NCBI RefSeq assembly: GCF_001956295.1
Contig: NZ_MRTD01000004.1
Span: forward strand, 372,001 to 436,000
Origin: Paenibacillus sp. FSL A5-0031
Lineage (GTDB): Bacteria; Bacillota; Bacilli; Paenibacillales; Paenibacillaceae
Length of the DNA stretch: 64,000 nucleotides
Direction of reading: 5' to 3'
The notes under the pieces are model-generated. The model was not told the DNA's origin, did not search any database, and saw only the letters and a program-made list of their open reading frames with translations. The number at the start of each line of letters is the position of its first letter. Position 1 is the first letter of the stretch. Both the position numbers and the translations under genes were made by a program. Positions 1 to 8,580 of the stretch are shown here, in pieces.

Positions 1-1
1 G

Positions 2-229
2 GAAATTAGCAATTTAGAAGGAATTAAACAAGGGGTTATTCATGAGCTTGGGGTATCTATTGTTTCTAGCTTTGCTATTCAACAGGAAATCAAAAGCGGC
101 TTATTGGTGAAGGTGAACATTAAAGGAGTACAATTCAATAGAGGAATTAGTTATGTTTATCATAGGAATAAGCATCTTTCCCCTGCGGCCAAACAATTTA
201 TTACTTTGCTTGATACTAATTATTTATAA
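2..229 (+). CDS. LysR-family transcriptional regulator, C-terminal fragment
   Basis: This open frame enters from the left edge and encodes the last 75 residues of a protein. The segment reads like the end of a LysR substrate-binding domain: a GVSIVS turn followed by FAIQQEIKSG, a strand ending in KVNIKG, then the segment YVYHRNKHLSPAAKQFITLL, which is the usual LysR C-terminal helix pattern. The DNA-binding part lies outside the window, so neither the effector nor the target can be judged. The gene runs co-directionally towards the dipeptidase gene, with 136 bp between them and no clear terminator. The family call rests only on the C-terminal pattern. Confidence 0.7.
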   Translation, partial: EISNLEGIKQGVIHELGVSIVSSFAIQQEIKSGLLVKVNIKGVQFNRGISYVYHRNKHLSPAAKQFITLLDTNYL

Positions 230-303
230 GTGCGGATAACAGATTGCTTTCTATAATTTTTGCTGCTTGCTTCCCGCAATACACGAATTAAATTTTGCAG
301 CTG

Positions 304-332
304 TTTTACTTATTCGCTTGTAGACGTATACT
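304..332 (+). promoter_or_regulatory. possible sigma-A promoter of the dipeptidase gene
   Basis: TATACT at 327-332 lies 33 bp before the dipeptidase start codon. The hexamer 17 bp upstream, TTTTAC at 304-309, is a poor -35. The assignment is inference from position and the -10 match only. Confidence 0.3.
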
Positions 333-365
333 TAGTCTATACCAAATGTAAGGAGCAACTATCCA

Positions 366-1721
366 ATGAGCTATGAATCCTATTTTCAGAACCTAAGAGA
401 ACAACATTTGGATGAGCTGAAGCAGTTTTTGACGATTCCGAGTATTTCAGCTTTATCCACTCATAAAAACGACATGAATGAAGCGGCCAAATGGGTTGCA
501 GCCAAATTAGAGAAGGCTGGTCTTGAGAATGTGGAGATCCATCCTACCGCTGGGCATCCCATCGTGTACGCCGAGCATATCCATGCACCAGGCAAACCGA
601 CAGTACTTATCTACGGCCATTATGATGTGCAGCCTGTAGATCCGCTTAACCTTTGGGAGACTCCTCCTTTTGAGCCAACCATCCGCGATGGCAAATTATA
701 TGCTCGTGGTGCAACCGATGATAAAGGCCAGCTTTTCCTGCATGTAAAGGCGGTTGAGGCGCTTCTAAACCAAGAAAATGCGCTTCCAGTCAACGTTAAA
801 TTTTGTATTGAAGGCGAGGAAGAAATTTCAAGCCCTAATCTGCCAACCTTTATGGAGACGAATGCGGATAAGCTGAAGGCTGACGTCATTGTCATCTCAG
901 ATACATCGCTTCTTGAAAAAGGAAAACCTGCTATTTCTACTGGGCTGCGCGGACTGTGCTCCCTTGAAGTAACGATACTTACTGCCAATACCGATCTGCA
1001 TTCGGGTACATTCGGGGGCGGCGTTCCGAACGCCCTTCACGCCATGATTTCCTTGCTGAGCTCATTGCATGATGATCAAGGCAGAGTTTCAATCGAAGGT
1101 TTCTATGAAGGTGTGCCAGAGCTTTCCGCTGCTATGCGTGAAGAGTTCCTAAAGCAAAATCATAATGAAGAAGAATTAAGAAAAAATCTCGATCTTGACG
1201 CTTTGTACGGGGAAGAAGGTTATTCCTTTGTTGAGCGTACAGGCGCAAGGCCAACTCTTGAACTAAATGGCGTTTATGGCGGGTTCCAAGGCGAAGGTTC
1301 GAAAACGGTCATTCCAAAAGAAGCTCACGCCAAAATCACTTGTCGTCTAGTTGGCGATCAGAACCCTGCTCAAATATTAGAGCGTATTGTAACTCACCTG
1401 GAATCGCATGTTCAGTCCGGTGCCAAGCTAATTATAAAACGCGGCGAAAAAGCACGTGCCTTCGACATGGACCCATCCAATCCAATGCTCCAAAAGGCAG
1501 CCGATGCTTACGAAAAAGTATATGGCACTCGCGCGCTCTTCACGAAGGATGGCGGCTCGATTCCAATCGTCGAGACATTCTCCCGTGTATTAGGCGCTCC
1601 TGTCGTCATGATGGGCTTCGGGCTTCCAGACGAAAATCTGCATGCTCCTAATGAGCATTTCAACCTTGAGAACTTTGACAAGGGACTTCTGACGATTGTT
1701 GAATTTTTGAAACAACTTTAA
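366..1721 (+). CDS. M20-family metallo-dipeptidase
   Basis: The protein has 451 residues, typical of cytosolic M20 dipeptidases of the carnosinase-like group, which hydrolyse short peptides with a di-zinc centre. Visible family motifs are GHYDVQPVDP (metal-ligand His85 and Asp87), ARGATDDKG with the bridging Asp near 118, EGEEE near 149-153 with the catalytic and metal-ligand glutamates, a lid-domain DLHSG, and a C-terminal NLHAPNEHF with a late His ligand. No signal peptide is present. The start is supported by AAGGAG ending about 10 bp before the ATG. A strong terminator follows immediately, so the gene is probably monocistronic. The exact substrate cannot be read from the sequence. Confidence 0.92.
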   Translation: MSYESYFQNLREQHLDELKQFLTIPSISALSTHKNDMNEAAKWVAAKLEKAGLENVEIHPTAGHPIVYAEHIHAPGKPTVLIYGHYDVQPVDPLNLWETPPFEPTIRDGKLYARGATDDKGQLFLHVKAVEALLNQENALPVNVKFCIEGEEEISSPNLPTFMETNADKLKADVIVISDTSLLEKGKPAISTGLRGLCSLEVTILTANTDLHSGTFGGGVPNALHAMISLLSSLHDDQGRVSIEGFYEGVPELSAAMREEFLKQNHNEEELRKNLDLDALYGEEGYSFVERTGARPTLELNGVYGGFQGEGSKTVIPKEAHAKITCRLVGDQNPAQILERIVTHLESHVQSGAKLIIKRGEKARAFDMDPSNPMLQKAADAYEKVYGTRALFTKDGGSIPIVETFSRVLGAPVVMMGFGLPDENLHAPNEHFNLENFDKGLLTIVEFLKQL

Positions 1722-1735
1722 GCCGAGGCGTAAAC

Positions 1736-1790
1736 GGAGCTGTTCTAGGCGTAGATTGATCTACGCTTGCAACAGCTTCTGCTTTTTTTT
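1736..1790 (+). terminator. Rho-independent terminator after the dipeptidase gene
   Basis: A long stem (AGCTGTT and GCGTAGA pairing with TCTACGC and AACAGCT around a TTGA loop) is followed by eight T residues at 1783-1790. It lies 15 bp after the dipeptidase stop codon. Confidence 0.9.
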
Positions 1791-1837
1791 AATGGAGCTT
1801 AGGCAGAACAATGTCCTCCCCTTTTCATCCATATAGC

Positions 1838-2020
1838 TAACGAACCTAGTAAGTCTTAATTAAACCATTTGTTATGGATTAAAATTGTAACGAACTCCAG
1901 AATCTTTATTTTGAGAAAATTGACTCATGACACCCTATAAATCAACCTATAGCGCTAATACGGTTCGTTAAAATGAAAGAAAAGTAGTTTTCATCATAAT
2001 AAGCATAATACAGTTCGTTA
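1838..2020. repeat. four dispersed TAACGAAC/GTTCGTTA octamers
   Basis: The 334-bp stretch between the two terminators at 1736 and 2071 has no credible gene. It carries the octamer TAACGAAC at 1838-1845 and 1888-1895, and its reverse complement GTTCGTTA at 1963-1970 and 2013-2020. The two direct copies are 50 bp apart and so are the two inverted copies, and the last two are each preceded by an AATACR context. This symmetric layout could fold into nested stems. No function is assigned. Confidence 0.55.
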
Positions 2021-2070
2021 GAGAAATGATTCTGCGACGATATGCGCTTAGCCTAATAAGCAATCACAAT

Positions 2071-2118
2071 AAAGGCAGCTGTGCACTCAATTTTTTGAGC
2101 TGCTCAGCTGCCTTTTTC
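2071..2118. terminator. terminator hairpin downstream of the bdbC-like gene
   Basis: AAAGGCAGCTG at 2071-2081 pairs with CAGCTGCCTTT at 2105-2115. T runs lie on the + strand side and a weaker one on the - strand side. It sits 7 bp beyond the stop of the leftward bdbC-like gene, so it probably ends that transcript and may catch transcripts from the left. Confidence 0.75.
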
Positions 2119-2124
2119 ATGAAA

Positions 2125-2577
2125 TTATGATTGTTTATTTAGCTTCTTCAAGCGAAGCAGCGCCGTCAAAATGATCAAAAAAGCCACGAGAGCCAGCATT
2201 GGAATGGTAATAAATCCAAACCAGTTCAAATAGTCACCCTGACAAGAAACGGGGCCGCATGCGGCAAGCGGAGAATTATGCGGCAGCTTTTGCAGCACCG
2301 TATGATAAAGCGAGAAGCCTCCACCAATTACAACTAAAGGCAGTGCGTACGATACGATGCCTTCATCGCCCTTAGAATAGGCTATCCCTAGTATTAGTGC
2401 CAATGGATACATAAATATTCGCTGGAACCAGCATAAGCTGCATGGTGCAAAATGCATAACCTCACTCAAATACAAGCTTCCCGCCGTCGCCAAAACTGCT
2501 GCAGCCCAAGCCACAAACAACCAAAATGATTTTTTCTTAGCCAAATCCTCTTCCACATCATTCGCCTCGGCTTCCAT
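2125..2577 (-). CDS. bdbC: BdbC/DsbB-like membrane thiol-disulfide oxidoreductase
   Basis: This 150-residue protein has about four membrane segments. Two cysteine pairs characterise the small BdbC branch of the DsbB/VKOR-like quinone-linked oxidases: CSLC in the context APCSLCWFQRIFMYP and a second pair CGPVSC. Such proteins pass electrons from an extracytoplasmic thiol oxidase (BdbD or DsbA type) to quinone. The ATG used here follows a rather distant AGGAGA. A GTG seven codons later, preceded by GAGG, is an alternative start, and the charged first 15 residues are not conserved-looking. No bdbD-like partner gene is visible in the window. The family call is firm; the partner is unknown. Confidence 0.85.
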   Translation of the reverse strand: MEAEANDVEEDLAKKKSFWLFVAWAAAVLATAGSLYLSEVMHFAPCSLCWFQRIFMYPLALILGIAYSKGDEGIVSYALPLVVIGGGFSLYHTVLQKLPHNSPLAACGPVSCQGDYLNWFGFITIPMLALVAFLIILTALLRLKKLNKQS

Positions 2578-2675
2578 AGGTTATATTACTTTTTTTCTAT
2601 CTCCTATTCTCCCTCGATAGGGAGGGTAAAAACATGACTCGAAAGGGCTATTGCATGTGAATTATATTTGTGAAT

Positions 2676-2984
2676 TGTAAGAATCAATGCGTGCTTACAG
2701 CTTCTTTTCGGTGTCGGCGAACGTGCAAACCATTGCTGTAAGAACCTATTTGTGCTTACAGCCACAAAGTAATCTCAGTTTGTCCGGTGTAAGAACGTAT
2801 ACGTGCTTACAGCTTCATTTCGGCGTTGGAGAACGTGCGAACCACAGCTATAGGAACCTATTTGCGCTTACAGTTGCAAAGTAACCTCAGTTTGTACGCT
2901 GTAAGAACGTATGCGTGCTTACAGCTTCTTTTCGGCGTCTGCGAACGTGCGAAACACTGCTGTAAGAACCTATTTGCGCTTACA
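2676..2984. repeat. array of six 24-bp palindromic repeats in a 112-bp higher-order period
   Basis: Six units of the form TGTAAG-N12-CTTACA start at 2676, 2737, 2788, 2849, 2900 and 2961. The fourth has a degenerate left arm, TATAGG. Start-to-start distances alternate 61, 51, 61, 51, 61 bp, so the basic duplication is a 112-bp pair present about 2.8 times. The two kinds of linker are themselves conserved: one contains TTTCGGCGT and GAACGTGCGAA, the other CAAAGTAACCTCAGTTTGT. Each unit can form a hairpin with 6-bp arms. Short open frames across the array are by-products of the repeat. The block fills the 485-bp gap between the bdbC-like gene and the next terminator. Confidence 0.9.
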
Positions 2985-2987
2985 ACA

Positions 2988-3041
2988 ACAAAAAGAAGGC
3001 CCACCCCCAGGTAGATAATCCTACCTAGGAGCAGCCCTCCT
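2988..3041 (-). terminator. terminator of the leftward double ABC transporter operon
   Basis: On the - strand a stem of about 20 pairs (including G-U pairs) forms around a six-base loop. Its core is AGGTAG with CTACCT and its base is AGGAGGGC with GGCCTTCT, followed by five T residues. It lies about 20 bp past the stop of the binding-protein gene. Confidence 0.75.
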
Positions 3042-3062
3042 GAGCTCGCTCATTTACAACAA

Positions 3063-4715
3063 TTACTTGCCGTTAATCAAAGCAAGGTTTTCTTGCCATC
3101 TTGCTGTACGGTATTCGTTAACTTTATCGAAGCCAAGCGAGGTTGTAGTCTTTTTCGCTTCCTCGATCAAGCTAAGCACCTCTGCATCGCTTTTCGCGAA
3201 CAGAATTTTTCCGAAATACTCGTTAGCTGTTTCCGTCACTTGCTGATTAATGATTCCTTCATCCGTTTCTGGAGCCGGATCAATGTTATTGAATTGCGTC
3301 ATATTCATCGATGTTTTCCATGCAATGTTAAGCTGTGCCAATGAACCCCAGTTGCGTTGTTCTTCCGGCAGCGTTTGCTCGATCTTTTGCTTGCTCGTAT
3401 CTACAAAGGTTGCATTTCCTGCCCATACATAGGCTTCCAGCTTATCTTTGTCCTTCTCTTCTTGCGACGTGCTGAACCATTTGTCGTTCGGGATCGGTGC
3501 GCCATCCGCATCAAATTCATCCCAATACAAGCCTTTTGGCCCGAAGAACATGATACGAGTGCCTTCCTCGCCCGTCATCCAATCCAAATACGCAAAAATA
3601 CCTTCTGGATTTTTAGCGCTTGTTGTAATGACGTTAACGTTCCAGCCTAGTGCGTTATAACCGTTTGGATATATTTTGTTTTTATCCAATCCTGATTTAG
3701 CAATTGGCCAAATAAATTCATAACCTGCATTTGGATCTTTTGCTTTTAATGCGTTATGGCCTTCGCGTCCCACATTAGTCGCATTACCGCCAACAAATAC
3801 AGCTACTCTGCCCGTTGCAAGCTTCTCTTTTACCTGATCATCCTTTTGAGTCATCGCATCCTGTGTCATAAGGCCTTCTCTAAATAGCTTGCTTGCGAAC
3901 AGCATCGTTTCTTTCCAAGCTTCGTTGTTGTAAATCGTATCAAACTTATCCCCGTTAGGATATGCTTTCATCGAATGGAACGCACCGTTTGCACCCTCCT
4001 GGAAGCTAGGGAACATGACCTCAACGCCCGAGCCGTTGCCGCCTACCTCTAATGGAATCACGTCCGGATATTTATCTTTGACCTGCTTTAAGTAAGCATA
4101 CAAATCATCGATTGTTTCAAGCTTCGGTGAGCCAAGGTCTGCGTAAATTTTCTTGTTCACAAACCAGCCGCCGTTACCCGTAGGCGCTGCTGTATACCAG
4201 TTCGGGAATTGATAGATTTTGCCGTCGCTCGAGCGGAGCATGTTTAGCGTCTCTTCACCCGCCCATTTCTTCAGGTTCGGATATTTGTCGATATAATCAT
4301 CCAGCGGAACAAGTGCTCCCGCAGCTCTCAATCGTTCTACTTCAGGTCCCCGGTCCATCATAATTGCACCCGGAAGCTCCTTCGACGCAATTATCGTGCT
4401 CAGCTTTTGCGCTGCAGCGCCGCCAGATTGAATAGGCTCTACGGTTACTTTTAGATTATCTTGTACCCATTTACTATTCGGATTAGCACCCCACGGCTCC
4501 GTAGTCCACCAATCATAATGAACATAATAAGAAAAGTTTACCGGTGTTTCTCCCAAAACAAATCCATTGCTAGTCTCTGTTTTATTCGTGCCTTCCTTAC
4601 CTGTATTGCCCGAATTGCTTGATTTTCCGCCGTCGTTGCTGGAACAGCCAGCTAGAAGCACAGTCCCGGCAAGACCAGCGGTCATCAGCACAGTTAACAG
4701 CTTTTTTCCTTTCAT
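3063..4715 (-). CDS. LplA-type sugar-binding lipoprotein of an ABC transporter
   Basis: This is a 550-residue extracellular solute-binding protein. The N terminus has a lipoprotein signal with lipobox LAGC and lipidated Cys24, followed by a Ser/Gly/Asn-rich tether. The length and the pairing with two LplB/LplC-like permeases place it with the large Firmicute binding proteins of the LplA group, which bind oligosaccharides, often uronate-containing, at the membrane surface. The start codon follows GGGAGG at good spacing. It is the last gene of the leftward block and is followed by a terminator. The ligand cannot be read from the sequence; pectin or hemicellulose fragments are a family-based guess. 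Confidence 0.87.
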   Translation of the reverse strand: MKGKKLLTVLMTAGLAGTVLLAGCSSNDGGKSSNSGNTGKEGTNKTETSNGFVLGETPVNFSYYVHYDWWTTEPWGANPNSKWVQDNLKVTVEPIQSGGAAAQKLSTIIASKELPGAIMMDRGPEVERLRAAGALVPLDDYIDKYPNLKKWAGEETLNMLRSSDGKIYQFPNWYTAAPTGNGGWFVNKKIYADLGSPKLETIDDLYAYLKQVKDKYPDVIPLEVGGNGSGVEVMFPSFQEGANGAFHSMKAYPNGDKFDTIYNNEAWKETMLFASKLFREGLMTQDAMTQKDDQVKEKLATGRVAVFVGGNATNVGREGHNALKAKDPNAGYEFIWPIAKSGLDKNKIYPNGYNALGWNVNVITTSAKNPEGIFAYLDWMTGEEGTRIMFFGPKGLYWDEFDADGAPIPNDKWFSTSQEEKDKDKLEAYVWAGNATFVDTSKQKIEQTLPEEQRNWGSLAQLNIAWKTSMNMTQFNNIDPAPETDEGIINQQVTETANEYFGKILFAKSDAEVLSLIEEAKKTTTSLGFDKVNEYRTARWQENLALINGK

Positions 4716-4787
4716 GTTCGTAAACCTCCCAATTTTTAATATATATACTCATACCCAACACCAAAGCGCTAAGGTCGAATACCCGCA

Positions 4788-5690
4788 TTACTCCTTTAAG
4801 GAGCCGATCATTACGCCTTTTACGAAAAAACGCTGTACGAACGGATACACCAAAACGATAGGAATCGTCGCTACCATCATCGTAGCCATCGTTAAGGATT
4901 TGCTCGTCACACTCTGCATTCTGCTTAACGCATCTGAGGCAGCGCCGCTTCCTTGTGAAGCGATCGAGAGCTGCTCGCTCATCGTGTTGGAGTTCATAAT
5001 TTGCTGCAGTAAAGTCTGAATCGGATATAGCTTAGCGTCATTAATAAAAATCGTAGCTGTAAACCAGTCATTCCAGTGATAGACAGCCGTAAATAGTGAA
5101 AGCGTTGCCAATACAGGTCCAGATAAAGGCAATACGATTTTGAAAAAGATCCCAAATGTACTGGCTCCATCGATCTTCGCAGATTCCTCTAGTCCATCAG
5201 GCAGCCCCATAAAGAAGGTACGGAATATAATCATATTCCACACGCTTACCGCTGTCGGAATGACCATAACCCAGAACGTATCCATTAAGCCAAGCTCGCG
5301 GTTCAGCAGGTAAAAGGGAATAAGCCCCCCGCTGAAATACATCGTAATAATCGCAAAGATCATATAATACTTTTTGCCGATAACGCCTTTAACGGACAAG
5401 CCATAAGCGAAGATAGCCGTTAAGAAAATAGAGATCAACGTGCCGACAACGGTACGGGACACCGAAATTAGGAACGCATCAATAATCCGGTTATTTTGAA
5501 ATACGATTCTATAATTATCAATCGTGAACACCCTTGGCCATAACGTTATTCCGCCTTTTGCCGTGTCGAGCCCTTCGTTAAAGGAGATCACCGCGGAGTT
5601 CCAGAACGGGTACAGCGTAGCGAGCCCAAGTAGCACTAGTAAAATATAAATCCAAACCTGCAATACTTTATCGCTGCTGCTCAGCTTCAC
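4788..5690 (-). CDS. ABC sugar transporter permease, LplC/MalG-type
   Basis: This 300-residue inner-membrane protein has six predicted helices and the EAA loop typical of binding-protein-dependent permeases (EESAKIDGASTFGIFFKIVLP). It ends in KGVMIGSLKE, a common terminus in this subfamily. It pairs with the LplB-like permease just upstream (43 bp gap) and the LplA-like lipoprotein just downstream. No ATPase gene occurs in the cluster, as is common for this class in Firmicutes, where a shared MsmX-type ATPase serves many transporters. The start is a GTG with only a modest ribosome binding site. Family call firm, substrate unknown. Confidence 0.9.
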   Translation of the reverse strand: MKLSSSDKVLQVWIYILLVLLGLATLYPFWNSAVISFNEGLDTAKGGITLWPRVFTIDNYRIVFQNNRIIDAFLISVSRTVVGTLISIFLTAIFAYGLSVKGVIGKKYYMIFAIITMYFSGGLIPFYLLNRELGLMDTFWVMVIPTAVSVWNMIIFRTFFMGLPDGLEESAKIDGASTFGIFFKIVLPLSGPVLATLSLFTAVYHWNDWFTATIFINDAKLYPIQTLLQQIMNSNTMSEQLSIASQGSGAASDALSRMQSVTSKSLTMATMMVATIPIVLVYPFVQRFFVKGVMIGSLKE

Positions 5691-5733
5691 TAGGCTTCAC
5701 CACTTTTCTGAATATTAATAGAAGTTCGCTGAA

Positions 5734-6693
5734 TTACCATAGGCTTGAACCTGCTCTCCTAGCCATGTAGTTTGCCATCGTCAGCAAGCCTACACTTATA
5801 ATCGCTTTAAACAGACCAACTGCCGCCGCATACGAGAAGCGATTATTAATAATGCCTACCCGGTAAGCATACGTATCGATGACGTCCGCCACGTCTCGAA
5901 GCATTGCACTCCTGCCGAGCAAGAGCAAATCATCAAACCCTGCATTCAATAAACTTCCGATGTTCAGAATTAGAAAAATAATAATAACAGGAGTAATCGA
6001 TGGAAGCGTTATCAAAAATATTTGTTTAAATTTGCTGGCACCATCAATAGAAGCCGCTTCATACAAGCTGGGATTCACGCCAGCGATAGCTGCTAGATAA
6101 ACAATCGTTGCAAATCCGATTTCCTTCCACAAATTCGTCGTCACGATAATTCCCCAGAAATATTCGGGCAACGACAAGAAATTAATCGGCTTATCAATAA
6201 GACCAAGCGCTTGCAGTGAAATATTTAAGCTGCCGTTATCCACGGACAATATGGAGATCGTAAAGCCAGACACGATAACCCATGACAAGAAGTGAGGCAA
6301 ATAACTAATCGTTTGAATGATTCTTTTGAAAGCCATGTTTCTTACTTCGTTTAGCATCAGGGCAAGCAGAATCGGAGCCGGAAAGTTAATGACCAGCTTA
6401 AGCAAGCTGATCACAATCGTATTCCGAATGACTCTATAAAAATCCGGCGAGTTAAAAAACATTTCGAAATGTTTAAAACCCGCCCATGTGCTGCCAAAAA
6501 AACCTTTAAATAAGCTGTAGTCCTGAAATGCCATCAAGACACCGTACATCGGAAAATAATTAAAAACGAGTATAAAGATCAGTGCTGGAAATATCATGAG
6601 CTGTACTTGCCATTGCGCAAGAAACCGCCGCCACAGCGGTTTCTCTCTTCGCGAGCTCTTTACTGCTGCATTTGCCGTAACAGGTGTTTGCAC
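5734..6693 (-). CDS. ABC sugar transporter permease, LplB-type
   Basis: This 319-residue membrane protein resembles the LplB/YtcP-associated permeases. It has a basic N-terminal tail, six transmembrane helices, and the EAA loop YEAASIDGASKFKQIFLITLP. The C-terminal half ends near YMARRAGSSLW, as is usual in the group. The GTG start lies about 10 bp after AAGGAGG. It is followed by the LplC-like permease gene and preceded by a MalG-type permease gene with a 30-bp gap. The second transport system is therefore directly downstream of the first and probably on the same transcript. Confidence 0.9.
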   Translation of the reverse strand: MQTPVTANAAVKSSRREKPLWRRFLAQWQVQLMIFPALIFILVFNYFPMYGVLMAFQDYSLFKGFFGSTWAGFKHFEMFFNSPDFYRVIRNTIVISLLKLVINFPAPILLALMLNEVRNMAFKRIIQTISYLPHFLSWVIVSGFTISILSVDNGSLNISLQALGLIDKPINFLSLPEYFWGIIVTTNLWKEIGFATIVYLAAIAGVNPSLYEAASIDGASKFKQIFLITLPSITPVIIIFLILNIGSLLNAGFDDLLLLGRSAMLRDVADVIDTYAYRVGIINNRFSYAAAVGLFKAIISVGLLTMANYMARRAGSSLW

Positions 6694-6723
6694 GCTTCCT
6701 CAGCCTCCTTATACTCTCCTCAT

Positions 6724-7614
6724 TTAACCCTTAACTGCACCAGCCGTAATTCCGCGTGACATTTGCTCTGTAAACAATAAATAGATAATAACTGTCGGCA
6801 AAGCGATAATGGTCATTACCGCGAACTGTGCGCCATAATTGGATGAGTACTGACCGGTAAACTTCATAATGGAAAATGGCAGCGTCTTGAAAGTCTCGGA
6901 TGTTAGAAACGTATTGGCCATAATGAATTCATTCCACCAGCTGATGAAGTTCATAATACAAACCGTCGCAATGGCAGGTTTCGTCATCGGCATAATAATT
7001 CGGAAAATAACGCCATAGACCGAACAGCCATCCATAACCGCCGACTCCTCTATGCTCTTCGGAATGGTTTCAAGAAAACCCGAAATAATGAGCAAACTTA
7101 TTGGCAGCGAAAAAGCAATGTAAGGAAGGATCAAGGACAAAGGATTATCGATGAGATTCAGCTTGTCGAACAAAATAAAGTTCGGCAGCAAGGTCGCATG
7201 AATCGGTACGATCATACCGAGCATAATGAACGCCATCGCAGGGCCGCGCAGCTTCCATTCCATCCGCGTGAACGCGTACCCGAGCATAAGCGCCAGAAAA
7301 GCAGCAACCAAGATCGTTACAGTCGTAATAAAAATACTGTTTAATAGAAACTTTGGAACGCTCCCGTAATTGAATGCATTCACATAGTTATTCCACTCAA
7401 ATGTTTTGGGCCACTTTAATATGCCGCTGCCAAAAAAATCTCCGCTCTTCAGAAAGGAATAATTGATGAGCCAAATGAGCGGAAAAATTTGCAGAAGCGC
7501 TACGACCCATAAAACGAGATGAAGAATGACCTTTAATGCGGGCGATGCGGCGTCCTTCTTCTTGCCGTTTTTCGCTTGGCGATTGGTCTTAGCTGCAAGA
7601 GCTTCCACGGGCAT
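6724..7614 (-). CDS. ABC sugar transporter permease, MalG/AraQ-type
   Basis: This protein of 296 residues has a lysine-rich cytoplasmic N terminus, six membrane helices and a classic EAA loop (EESAVMDGCSVYGVIFRIIMP). It belongs with carbohydrate uptake family 1 permeases acting with a MalF-type partner, which is encoded directly upstream. The ATG at 7614 is only one base after AGGAGGC. The GTG two codons later (7608) has better spacing and may be the true start. The C terminus, RGITAGAVKG, is characteristic of this group. Substrate unknown. Confidence 0.9.
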   Translation of the reverse strand: MPVEALAAKTNRQAKNGKKKDAASPALKVILHLVLWVVALLQIFPLIWLINYSFLKSGDFFGSGILKWPKTFEWNNYVNAFNYGSVPKFLLNSIFITTVTILVAAFLALMLGYAFTRMEWKLRGPAMAFIMLGMIVPIHATLLPNFILFDKLNLIDNPLSLILPYIAFSLPISLLIISGFLETIPKSIEESAVMDGCSVYGVIFRIIMPMTKPAIATVCIMNFISWWNEFIMANTFLTSETFKTLPFSIMKFTGQYSSNYGAQFAVMTIIALPTVIIYLLFTEQMSRGITAGAVKG

Positions 7615-7663
7615 GCCTCCTAAAATAATTCATATACCAAATGTGCATATACAAGGGTGAGTA

Positions 7664-8548
7664 TTAAAACTCACCAACATCTTTTTTGAACGCTTTGTTC
7701 ATCGCTACCGTAATAATGAGACAAATGATAACGAACACAACGGATATTGCGTTTCCATAGCCGTACAGCGACGAGGAAAACGCCGTTTTATAAAGGTAAT
7801 TACCAATAAACTGTGTCGTATTGGCAGGTCCTCCATTCGTCATGAGGAATACGGTTTCCATCTGCTTCAAGCAAGCCGTAACCGCGATGACGACTGCAAC
7901 TCGAACCATTGGCGAGAGAAGTGGAATGATAACGCGCGTATACAGCTTCACTCTTCCAGCTCCATCAAGCTCTGCCGCCTCATAAAGATCCTTTGGTATG
8001 CCTTGAAGACCGGCGTAATAAAGCAGAAGCGCATAACCAAAGCCTTGCCACATGACCACAACGATAATGCACCAAATGGCAATATTTGAATCGCCCAGCC
8101 AATCCTGTTTCCAGGTGCTTAGGCCGGCGCCCTCAAGCAATTTATTTAACATCCCAAAGTTCGGATGAAATACGCTTACCCACATTTTCGAAGTAACAAC
8201 GATTGAAATCACTGCTGGTATAAAAAAGATAGCCCGAAACCATTTCTCTAGCTTTCCTGCATGCATCACAAATATGGAGAACAAAAGCGCAATCGGGTGT
8301 TGAATCAGAAGCGTAGCTGCAAGCAGCAGTAGGGCATTAAGCAATGAACGCCAAAAAACGCTGTCATGAAACAAAATCTTTTGGTAATTCTCGAGTCCAA
8401 CGAACTCGTAAGCACCGATTCCTGTCCAATTCGTCGTACCGTAATATGCACTCATAATGATAGGAAAGCAAACCATGAAGAGAAACAGCATAAAACCCGG
8501 TGCGACTAGCCAAAAAATGGTGATGCGATTGCTCATCAGTTTGTGCAT
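7664..8548 (-). CDS. ABC sugar transporter permease, MalF/UgpA-type
   Basis: This 294-residue permease has six predicted helices and an EAA loop reading YEAAELDGAGRVKLYTRVIIP. It is encoded between the MsmE-like binding protein and its MalG-type partner, giving the standard order of binding protein, MalF-type, MalG-type. The ATG follows GGGGAG with four bases of spacing. The 82-bp gap to the upstream binding-protein gene contains a strong hairpin at 8581-8608. Its function in sugar import follows from the family; the ligand is unknown. Confidence 0.9.
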   Translation of the reverse strand: MHKLMSNRITIFWLVAPGFMLFLFMVCFPIIMSAYYGTTNWTGIGAYEFVGLENYQKILFHDSVFWRSLLNALLLLAATLLIQHPIALLFSIFVMHAGKLEKWFRAIFFIPAVISIVVTSKMWVSVFHPNFGMLNKLLEGAGLSTWKQDWLGDSNIAIWCIIVVVMWQGFGYALLLYYAGLQGIPKDLYEAAELDGAGRVKLYTRVIIPLLSPMVRVAVVIAVTACLKQMETVFLMTNGGPANTTQFIGNYLYKTAFSSSLYGYGNAISVVFVIICLIITVAMNKAFKKDVGEF

Positions 8549-8580
8549 GGTTCTCCCCGCTCTCTCTTTGGTAGAAGGCG

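Noticed and set aside
2676..2984. CRISPR array
   Set aside because: The units are palindromes with degenerate middles and the intervening segments are themselves repeated (two linker types), unlike unique spacers; no cas gene is present.
2687..3014. Two overlapping short rightward open frames in the repeat array
   Set aside because: They are periodic translations of the palindromic repeat, share the same peptide pattern, and have no ribosome binding site.
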